A stretch of DNA of 9,684 bases from Verrucomicrobiota bacterium (GTDB lineage Bacteria; Verrucomicrobiota; Verrucomicrobiia; Chthoniobacterales; UBA10450): the NCBI GenBank assembly GCA_003219335.1, contig QHOF01000118.1:1-9684 (forward strand), in the 5' to 3' direction. Position 1 is the stretch's first letter; each line of letters starts with the position of its first letter. The notes below the pieces were generated by a model. The model saw nothing but the letters and a program-made list of their open reading frames with translations. It did not search any database and had not been told where the DNA came from. The position numbers and the translations under genes are program-made. Shown here piece by piece: positions 4,593 to 9,684 of this stretch.

Positions 4593-6422
4593 TTACGGGC
4601 GCGGCGGCGGAGTCGGGCGAGCCCGCGGCGTCGGAGTAGCCCTTGGCGTAGGTGTCGGTGCTGCGCCGCAGCTATCAAACTTGAAGTTGACGATGCGGGT
4701 GCGCCAGTTAAACGAGCTGGTCGTCGAATAGTATTCCTGGGTATACCAGAAGGTGCAGTCGTCCACCGGGTCAACCGTCATTGAGCTGTAGTCGCCCCAG
4801 CGGTTGAATGTGTCGGTTTGGCTGCCAGTGCCATCAAATGCATCGTTCTCACCAGTCAGAGTGCCCGGTGGATCAGTCGCCAGGCGAAAGGCGTAGTGGA
4901 TCTGAGGATTAATGGAAGCGCTCGATGCGCTAAAGCCGATGGCCAAATTGCCCGCCTGATCCATCGCGGCACTGCCCATCCAGCGCCAGGTGCTGTCCGG
5001 CTGATAGGTGCCCTCCTGATTGACAAAGCCACTGGGTCCACCCAGGTTTTTCAGCTCGAACCAGCGCGGGGCTGCTACCCCGCCTGAGCTTACTGTAAAG
5101 TTTCCCACCCACGACTCGTCCGGGCTCGCCGGGCTGCCAAAATTCCGATAGGCCAGACGGAACATCAGCCGATCGCCAATGCCATCGAGCCCATCAGGCG
5201 AGCCCAGCTGCGGCACGAGGGTAAAAAGAAAGCTAAAGGGCGCAGCCGCTGGACCGGTAAATTGAGTAAAGGTCGGGCCGTTGCCGAAAGGCACCCCGAC
5301 GCTGTACTGCCAGTACCTGTAGTTCCCACCATTGTTGCCTGGGGTGTCTGGGAACTCCAGGAACACATTCGGAGCGCCGCTAGGCGGCATTATCGAACCG
5401 TCGAAGTCGGAGGGGATTAACGGGTCCTCGCTATTCGCCGGCGAACCGACGAGGCCAGGACTGATAACCGTAGCGGGGTTGCCGCTTAACATTTGCGTCC
5501 GGTCAAAACCGAACGGCTCCGTGCCGAGGTAGGCCGTGCCTGCCGAATTGAATACGTTGTCCGCCATGTAATAGGCATCAGGCCAGCTGCCCAATTTCGG
5601 ATAGTCGTAATAGTTGGTGCCGAAGGGAGTCAGATCAAAGTCGTAGCGATTGTATGTTCCAGTGGCATCACTGGTGGTGGAAACGGCGATGCACTCGTGA
5701 TCTGGGACGGACGTGCCCGCAAATTGGCTGATGAGCCAGCGGTTGGCCATCTTGTCATAGAGCACGACCACGTCGCCTTCACCGTCAGTTTCGCAAACAC
5801 CGCCAAAGCCAGCCCAGACTGACTCGACGCTCACTGGTCCAAGCACCGAATTGCCGGTAGCCTTGTCAAAGACCTGATAGGCCGTATTCACGATCTGAAC
5901 ATATTGCGTTAGCCCGACGTAACCATCCGTATCAGGTGGGGCGCAGGAACAGTTAACGCCTGGGTAAGGGATGCCGTCAAAGTTAAGACCAGGGGTTATA
6001 CCGCCCAGCAGATTGTTCACCAGTCGGTTTTGAACGACCGTGTCAGGTCTGCTTCCACTTGCGCGAGGAATGCCAGTCTTTGGGTTTTCCAGCGCCGCAT
6101 GTTGACGACTGGGTGGGAGAGCCCAGGTTGCCATTTCGCGCAGGGGCGCTGAAACGTCGTTCTGCGATGAATGAACGATAACCCAATGGGGTTGCCATTG
6201 TTGTGTCGGTTGCAGACTGGGCTTTGCCAGGAGGGATGCCCTTGGATACAGGCCAAAGCCCACCAGCGTCACAAAGGCGCCGAAGAGGCAGAGAACAGCA
6301 GCAATTAAAACGCGAAGGTTAAAGAACCCGCCTTCGCCCAGCCGCCTTCGTCCCGCAGGCGCGGGACTACGGCGGGTCGAGAGGCTACGGCGGACAAGTT
6401 GTGAAGTGGATTTCTTTTTCAT
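4593..6422 (-). CDS. Exported 609-aa protein of an unnamed family with a Pro-Arg tail
   Basis: ATG at 6420-6422 gives MKKKSTSQ; the stop is TAA at 4593-4595. Residues 9-32 are encoded by a palindromic repeat, and 33-58 are the hydrophobic export segment (FFNLRVLIAAVLCLFGAF and on). The body (about 130-585) has family-like motifs: SCAPPDTDGYVGLTQYVQIV (159-178), FDKATG (185-190), GGVCETDGEGDVVVLYDKM (207-225), DYPKLGSWPDAYYMADN (273-289), WRWMGSAAMDQAGNLAIGFS (479-498) and NRWGDYSSMTVDPVDDCTFWY (540-560). I remember this pattern from large secreted proteins of unknown function in Verrucomicrobia, Acidobacteria and actinomycetes. The repeated short beta motifs suggest a propeller-like fold, which is inference. 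Residues 588-609 are a short PT/Arg tail ending RPTPPPRP. No catalytic residues can be assigned. Confidence 0.88.
   Translation of the reverse strand: MKKKSTSQLVRRSLSTRRSPAPAGRRRLGEGGFFNLRVLIAAVLCLFGAFVTLVGFGLYPRASLLAKPSLQPTQQWQPHWVIVHSSQNDVSAPLREMATWALPPSRQHAALENPKTGIPRASGSRPDTVVQNRLVNNLLGGITPGLNFDGIPYPGVNCSCAPPDTDGYVGLTQYVQIVNTAYQVFDKATGNSVLGPVSVESVWAGFGGVCETDGEGDVVVLYDKMANRWLISQFAGTSVPDHECIAVSTTSDATGTYNRYDFDLTPFGTNYYDYPKLGSWPDAYYMADNVFNSAGTAYLGTEPFGFDRTQMLSGNPATVISPGLVGSPANSEDPLIPSDFDGSIMPPSGAPNVFLEFPDTPGNNGGNYRYWQYSVGVPFGNGPTFTQFTGPAAAPFSFLFTLVPQLGSPDGLDGIGDRLMFRLAYRNFGSPASPDESWVGNFTVSSGGVAAPRWFELKNLGGPSGFVNQEGTYQPDSTWRWMGSAAMDQAGNLAIGFSASSASINPQIHYAFRLATDPPGTLTGENDAFDGTGSQTDTFNRWGDYSSMTVDPVDDCTFWYTQEYYSTTSSFNWRTRIVNFKFDSCGAAPTPTPRATPTPRARPTPPPRP
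6327..6395 (-). repeat. Nested REP-like palindrome inside the gene 3 signal-peptide region
   Basis: This is the same nested structure as at 1229-1297, but with an exact inner unit: CCGCC-GTAG-TCCCGC-GCCT-GCGGGA-CGAA-GGCGG, enclosed by an outer CCGCC-GTAG and CGAA-GGCGG pair. It is translated in frame between MKKKSTSQLV and FFNLRVL. The two long copies differ at only a few bases, although the proteins downstream are unrelated. Confidence 0.8.
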
Positions 6423-6473
6423 GGTGAAGTGAAGTTTCTTTCCCTATCCGGTGAACCCGAGATGGTGACGGAG
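6423..6473 (-). promoter_or_regulatory. Conserved leader of gene 3
   Basis: Read on the minus strand, the leader contains TCTCGGGTTCACCGG then AGGGAAA. It parallels the gene 4 leader (TTCGGGTTTACCG then AGGGAAA). The AGGGAAA is about 18 or more bases from the ATG, too far for a normal ribosome binding site, and no closer one is seen. Confidence 0.5.
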
Positions 6474-6501
6474 ACGCTAGGTAAGATGCTGGAGGCGTCA
6501 A
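6474..6501 (-). promoter_or_regulatory. Probable promoter of gene 3
   Basis: On the minus strand, TTGACG (6501-6496) lies 16 bases before TAGCGT (6479-6474). The block GCATCTTACCTAGCGTCTCCG matches the gene 4 promoter region almost base for base. The predicted transcript start is roughly 45 bases before the ATG. Confidence 0.6.
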
Positions 6502-6529
6502 ATTCTTTGCGAATAAACGCTAATATAGA

Positions 6530-6556
6530 GCCAAAGAAGCGGTGGTTTACAACCGC
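6530..6556 (-). terminator. Weak terminator candidate after gene 4
   Basis: On the minus strand, GCGGT (6556-6552) pairs with ACCGC (6543-6539) across an eight-base loop, followed by TTCTTTGG. The stem is only 5 bp and the T-run is mixed, so this is tentative. Its place between the gene 4 stop and the gene 3 promoter is suitable. Confidence 0.3.
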
Positions 6557-6639
6557 CGGGATTCAGAAGCGCTTGGACAAGACTCTCCTCTTTGATTCGC
6601 GTGAATTAGCGTGATGCGCGGGCAAACCTTCGAAGCACG

Positions 6640-8730
6640 TCAGAATGTCACCGTCGCTTGATTAGAACAGGTCTGGCTGCCCGCGTTACACACCTTATAT
6701 GTGAAGGTCGCATGGCCTTTCTGACCGGTGCTATCTGTGTAGCTGCCCGTGTTAGGCACGGTCACGAGGATCGGGCCGTTGCGGTAAATATCGACGTTGC
6801 TTGAAGTCGCCCCGTTCCAGGAGAGATCCACGGTATCGACTCCACGCACCTTGCGGCCGGAAGCGCTCAGGGTGATCTGCGCAGGCGTAGGCGTCGGTGT
6901 AGCCGTAGCTGTAGCAGTTGGGCTCGGAACTACAGTCGCCGTAGGCGTGGCTGTTGCAGTTGCTGTTGCTGTGGCTGTTGGCGTGGCCGTGGCTGTTGCC
7001 GTTGCGGTTGGCGTCGCCGTCGCGGTAGGTGTAGGCGATGCCGCACCTGTCGACTGACGATCGTGAAAGGCGTCCTGCTGGGAACTGCCGCTAATAGCCA
7101 CACGTCCATCCACCCATGCATGGAGATGCTGGTTAGGCGAGGAGCTGGCATAGTCGTAGTCGCCCGCATACGTCGCCTGGATGCCCGGGTCAGGTTGGGC
7201 GGGGAGTGGGCTGACTACGTCTGAGAACGTCTGGTCAGACAACCAACTCACGCCATTGTCGGCGGACCTGCGCGCCCACATCCTATAACAGGGGACCCCC
7301 GGGCTGCCCCTGGTGCAGCTGGTGCTCTCGCGCGCGTCATACCAAACGGCGAAGACGGTGCCGGTCGGGCTGACCGAAAGGTTAGGCTCCCACTGAGGAC
7401 GGGCAGTAGCATCAGTGTTCAACTTGAGCGGCGCGCTAAAGGTCTGTCCCTTGTCGGTGGAGCGGATGTAATAGACGTCGCCGGGGTCGGCGCCGGTGCC
7501 GTGCTGGGCATAGACGTAGTGAACAACGCTGTTGTAGGCGGCAGGCTCACCCCAGCCCTCGTGGCGCCAGTAGCCACCGCCATCGGTAAACATGCAGGCG
7601 AAGTAGCCTACGGCAGTGACACCAGGACCGGGAAAGCTGGGGCCGGTGTAGGTGTTGGTCCAAGTGTTGCCGCCGTCGGTGGACCTGAAGATGAGGTTGG
7701 AGTCGTTGTGGGGGAAGCCACCGCCTCCTTCGTTCATGCCAGCGATGTATACGTCGCCAGTGGTCAGGTCGCCGGTGATCTGGACATCGCGGATGAAGGG
7801 AGTGCCGGTGGTTATCTGTCGCGCGTTGGTCCAGGTGAGACCGTTGTCAGTGGAATAGCGGACGAAGAGGGCGCCTCCGCCGACATTGAAGTCGTTCCAG
7901 GAAACGTACATTCGCCCGTAGAAGGGAGAGGATGTGTTGTTATCGGCCCAGCCAGACTCTCGGTCGTCGTTATTGTTCGTGTGAATACAATAATGGGTCC
8001 AGCTATTCGCGTTCGAAGGGGTAGTGGACTTGTAGCCGCCCAGACCTTGAGTGCCGCAACCCCCATCGAGCCAGATGGTATACCAGGTGCCCGTTGGGCG
8101 ATTGTATAGAATAACGGGGTCGCCCACGGTGTTTGAGAAGGGGCTTTGACCACTCCCGGTGGTCAGGCGGGTGAATGTGCTGCCGCCGTCGGTGGAGACC
8201 GATGCGCCAGAGATATTGATGGGGGTGGCATTGCGGCCTCGTGAATCGTTGTAAGCGACCACGATTTGGTTGAGGTTATCTGGGTTACTCGCAGTGAATG
8301 TCTCCGATTGATTAACATTGGGATAAATCTCAGCACCGGTGACTAGGTCCACGTCGGTGGTACCATAGGCTAGGGGGGTCAACAGTGTTTGGATAAACTG
8401 GGAGAACCTGTGCGCAGGGGAAGCCGCTCCTCCCTTCGCCTCGCCGCAGTAAATCATGATGGCGCCGGCACGCATGTTTTCTTGCTTATCAATGCCCAGC
8501 TCGCGGATCTTAGAACAATCAAACATTGCAGGCACGAGCGGATCAGTGGACTGACTAATAACTGTATGGTTTTGCTGCGCTTGCGCGGAGAACGCGCCAA
8601 GGCCCAGCAGCGCCAAAAAGGCGCCGGCGAGGCAGAACACTGAAGCGAGTAAGACGCGAAGGTTAAAGAACCCGCCTTCGCCGAGGCTACGGCGGGCAGG
8701 TGTAGATTGCGAAGTGGATTGTTTTTTCAT
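6640..8730 (-). CDS. Secreted five-Asp-box sialidase-like propeller protein with FN3-like C-terminal domain
   Basis: ATG at 8728-8730 gives MKKQSTSQ; the stop is TGA at 6640-6642; 696 residues. Residues 12-20 (ARRSLGEGG) come from a palindromic repeat. Residues 21-51 are the signal segment, with likely cleavage after SAQA (48-51). Asp boxes of the S-x-D-x-G-x-x-W/F type are at 179-186 (STDGGSTF), 293-300 (STDNGLTW), 350-357 (STDGGNTW), 424-431 (STDKGQTF) and 489-496 (SADNGVSW). These mark a BNR/sialidase-superfamily propeller spanning about 125-560. A sialidase Arg triad cannot be assigned by eye, so glycan binding or another role is as likely as hydrolysis. Residues 566-617 are a PT/AT linker. 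Residues 618-696 are an FN3-like domain with Cys 681 and 688, ending TCSNQATVTF. It has its own promoter and is not clearly in an operon with its neighbours. Confidence 0.9.
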   Translation of the reverse strand: MKKQSTSQSTPARRSLGEGGFFNLRVLLASVFCLAGAFLALLGLGAFSAQAQQNHTVISQSTDPLVPAMFDCSKIRELGIDKQENMRAGAIMIYCGEAKGGAASPAHRFSQFIQTLLTPLAYGTTDVDLVTGAEIYPNVNQSETFTASNPDNLNQIVVAYNDSRGRNATPINISGASVSTDGGSTFTRLTTGSGQSPFSNTVGDPVILYNRPTGTWYTIWLDGGCGTQGLGGYKSTTPSNANSWTHYCIHTNNNDDRESGWADNNTSSPFYGRMYVSWNDFNVGGGALFVRYSTDNGLTWTNARQITTGTPFIRDVQITGDLTTGDVYIAGMNEGGGGFPHNDSNLIFRSTDGGNTWTNTYTGPSFPGPGVTAVGYFACMFTDGGGYWRHEGWGEPAAYNSVVHYVYAQHGTGADPGDVYYIRSTDKGQTFSAPLKLNTDATARPQWEPNLSVSPTGTVFAVWYDARESTSCTRGSPGVPCYRMWARRSADNGVSWLSDQTFSDVVSPLPAQPDPGIQATYAGDYDYASSSPNQHLHAWVDGRVAISGSSQQDAFHDRQSTGAASPTPTATATPTATATATATPTATATATATATPTATVVPSPTATATATPTPTPAQITLSASGRKVRGVDTVDLSWNGATSSNVDIYRNGPILVTVPNTGSYTDSTGQKGHATFTYKVCNAGSQTCSNQATVTF
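6643..6879 (-). other. FN3-like C-terminal domain of gene 4
   Basis: This encodes the 79 residues from QITLSASG to the C-terminus. The sequence VDLSWNGATSSNVDIYRNG...TYKVCNAGSQTCSNQATVTF resembles C-terminal FN3-like domains of secreted proteases of Lysobacter and Xanthomonas type. By my hand alignment about 55 of 79 residues are identical to the end of the 9117-9684 protein. The two Cys in CNAGSQTC probably form a disulfide. Confidence 0.75.
6880..7035 (-). repeat. Pro-Thr/Ala-Thr linker repeat (gene 4)
   Basis: This encodes a 52-residue run of PT, AT and PTAT units with one VVPSP break. Codon third positions vary freely (GTAGCC, GTAGCT and GTTGCC mixed on the plus strand), so the repeat is kept at protein level rather than being a recent perfect microsatellite. 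Such linkers are flexible and often glycosylated in secreted proteins. Confidence 0.8.
8671..8696 (-). repeat. Single REP-like palindrome inside the gene 4 signal-peptide region
   Basis: On the minus strand it reads CCCGCC-GTAG-CC-TC-GG-CGAA-GGCGGG, the simple form of the unit that is paired at 4251-4320. It is translated as ARRSLGEGG between MKKQSTSQSTP and FFNLRVL. The frame avoids the TAG contained in GTAG. Confidence 0.8.
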
Positions 8731-8785
8731 GGATGATGAAGCGGAGTGGTTTCCCTCTGCGGTAAACCCGAAGTCGGTAGCGGAA
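8731..8785 (-). promoter_or_regulatory. Conserved leader of gene 4
   Basis: Read on the minus strand, the leader has TTTCCGCTACC, TTCGGGTTTACCG and AGGGAAA in the same order and spacing as before gene 3. It is unusual in lacking a close Shine-Dalgarno sequence before ATG 8730. Conservation ahead of two proteins with different bodies suggests a shared control. Confidence 0.5.
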
Positions 8786-8815
8786 ATGCTAGGTGAGATG
8801 CCGAACGCGTGTCAA
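8786..8815 (-). promoter_or_regulatory. Probable promoter of gene 4
   Basis: On the minus strand a perfect TTGACA (8815-8810) lies 18 bases before TAGCAT (8791-8786), preceded by an A/T-rich stretch. GCATCTCACCTAGCATTTCCG matches the gene 3 block, and ATGTTGACACG matches the gene 2 promoter. Confidence 0.6.
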
Positions 8816-9116
8816 CATCTTTTTGAAATTTTATTGGCCGAGAATCAATGAGAGCGGCAAACGCCGCGGTCAAAAGCTTGAAATTCGTGCTTGCGATCGA
8901 GGGCACTTTGGCTGCGGCCTTGTCGCTCTAGGTTTTCACCGTTCGGAATTCCGCGTTTTACCGCGGCCCAAGAGAAGAAACCGCCTAAAGGCGGGACTCC
9001 AAAACGAGTGACATCGTTTTTTCGAGATGCTGCCCGCTACGGATCGTCCGTTGGTCGCGCACATAACTCCGCTGAGGACAGCGGACACTACAGCACCCCG
9101 GCAGTCTGCACCGCTA
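8816..9116. other. Intergenic region between genes 5 and 4
   Basis: There is no convincing gene; short open frames on the plus strand lack any protein-like motif. It holds CCGCG-TTTTAC-CGCGG (8951-8966), a probable minus-strand terminator (8970-8994) and a 6-bp-stem hairpin CCGCTG-AGGA-CAGCGG (9069-9084). Confidence 0.5.
8970..8994 (-). terminator. Probable intrinsic terminator of gene 5
   Basis: On the minus strand, CCGCC-TTTA-GGCGG (8994-8981) is followed directly by TTTCTTCTCTT. The stem is short but GC-only and the tail is pyrimidine-rich. It lies about 120 bases after the gene 5 stop and before the gene 4 promoter. Confidence 0.5.
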
Positions 9117-9684
9117 TCAGAATCTCACCGTCGCCTGATTCGAACAGGTTTGGGTGCCTGCATTGCATACTTGATACGTGTACGTGTCATGGCCACGCCC
9201 GCCGGGGGAATCGGTGTAGGCTCCATTGTTGCCGACGGTGACAATGCGCGTCCCGTTGCGGTAAATGTCAACCTTGCTCGAAGTCGCTCCGCTCCACGCG
9301 AGGTCTACCCGCTGTCTTCCGTGCACTTTGTAGCCACGCGCAGTGAGGGTGATCTGGCCCGGGGTTGGCGTCGCAGTAGGGGTAACCGTAGCCGTTGGTG
9401 TCGGGCTTGGACGGGGAGTAGGTGTCGGAGTTGAGGTGGGAGTTGCAGTTGCAGTAGCAGTAGGCGTTGGCGTCGGCGTCGCTGCCGACAGCTTGAAGGC
9501 ATAGATCTTATTATCCGCAGCGAAGTAAATCCTGCCGCGCGCCACGATGCCTGTGTTCCATTGACGTGTGCCAGTCATTAATTCGTTAGCCCCGCCGCCT
9601 GCGTAAACGACCGCAGCGGTATCTCCGTTGTAACCGTGCAAGCGCTGGTCTCCCTCCGCGCCGACTACCCAGACAATGGCATTG
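9117..9684 (-). CDS. C-terminal part of a PQQ/WD-like propeller protein with FN3-like domain
   Basis: The frame is open to the window edge (first full codon 9683-9681) and ends with TGA at 9117-9119; 188 residues are visible and the start is outside. A TTG at 9641 is an ordinary Leu codon, since the frame before it (NAIVWVVGAEGDQR) is coherent. Residues 1-65 look like the last blade of a PQQ/quinoprotein-like propeller: AIVWVVGAEGDQRLHGY, GIVARGRIYFAADNKIYAFKL. Such blades bind cofactor in some enzymes and are purely structural in others; the visible part cannot tell which. Residues 67-109 are a PT linker with a PRPSP break. Residues 110-188 are the FN3-like domain shared with the 6640-8730 protein, with CNAGTQTCSNQATVRF at the end. 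The upstream domains and signal peptide are not in the window. Confidence 0.87.
   Translation of the reverse strand, partial: NAIVWVVGAEGDQRLHGYNGDTAAVVYAGGGANELMTGTRQWNTGIVARGRIYFAADNKIYAFKLSAATPTPTPTATATATPTSTPTPTPRPSPTPTATVTPTATPTPGQITLTARGYKVHGRQRVDLAWSGATSSKVDIYRNGTRIVTVGNNGAYTDSPGGRGHDTYTYQVCNAGTQTCSNQATVRF
9120..9356 (-). other. FN3-like C-terminal domain of gene 5
   Basis: This encodes QITLTARGYKVHG...VDLAWSGATSSKVDIYRNG...CNAGTQTCSNQATVRF, 79 residues with no gap against the gene 4 copy. Conservation is strongest at GATSS-VDIYRNG and at the end VCNAG-QTCSNQATV-F. Confidence 0.75.
9357..9482 (-). repeat. Pro-Thr linker repeat (gene 5)
   Basis: This encodes about 42 residues of PT/AT units ending TPTPG, joining the propeller to the FN3-like domain. 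Codon choice is mixed, as in gene 4. Confidence 0.75.

Noticed and set aside
6315..6422. Prepilin-type signal (Gly-Gly before Phe-Phe and a hydrophobic stretch)
   Set aside because: The position five residues after the Gly is Arg rather than the usual Glu, and the Gly residues belong to the palindromic repeat, so the resemblance is probably accidental. The propeller bodies are not pilin-like.
6797..7057. Plus-strand open frame coding a long Val-Ala-Gly repeat
   Set aside because: It is the antisense reading of the Pro-Thr/Ala-Thr linker of the minus-strand gene. Its repeat pattern follows from the linker codons, and the sense strand has a full gene with signal peptide and domains.
6640..8730. 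Firm call of an active sialidase
   Set aside because: Asp boxes show the fold type, but I could not place the Arg triad, Tyr/Glu pair and Asp needed for catalysis, so only sialidase-like is claimed.

Overview
The window reads as a piece of a soil-type bacterial genome or metagenome contig. I infer Verrucomicrobiota, near Chthoniobacterales / Ca. Udaeobacter. The basis is remembered family style: secreted proteins with an FFNLRVL-type signal segment, long Pro-Thr linkers, tails ending RPTPPPRP, and frequent short GC-rich palindromes. There is no rRNA, tRNA or housekeeping marker to confirm this.

Layout. Two genes lie on the plus strand and three on the minus strand, so the two groups converge near 4.3-4.6 kb. 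Plus strand: (1) the 3' end of a Cys-rich exported protein, 1-749, with a strong terminator; (2) a large BNR/sortilin-like beta-propeller protein, 1202-4242, broken by one frameshift near 1940-1957. Minus strand, in transcription order: (5) the C-terminal end of a PQQ/WD-like propeller protein, 9684-9117; (4) a five-Asp-box sialidase-like propeller protein, 8730-6640; (3) a 609-aa exported protein of an unnamed family, 6422-4593. Genes 3 and 4 each have their own promoter-like block with a conserved leader, so the minus-strand genes are probably separate units rather than one operon.

All five proteins look exported and non-enzymatic or of unknown activity. They share interchangeable ends. The three visible N-termini have a MKKxSTSQ start and an FFNLR hydrophobic segment. 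The C-termini are either a Pro/Thr/Arg tail ending RPTPPPRP (genes 1, 2, 3) or a PT linker plus a 79-residue FN3-like domain ending TCSNQATVxF (genes 4, 5). They look like a set of surface or secreted proteins using common export or anchoring modules.

The most interesting signal is a REP-like palindrome, CCGCC-GTA-G...C-GAA-GGCGG. It occurs as a paired 70-bp insertion after gene 2. The insertion is visible because the 3' end of gene 1 carries the same sequence without it. The same unit also sits in frame inside the signal-peptide region of genes 2, 3 and 4, where it is translated as RRSLGEGG or a longer nested version. This is a palindromic repeat recruited as protein-coding sequence.
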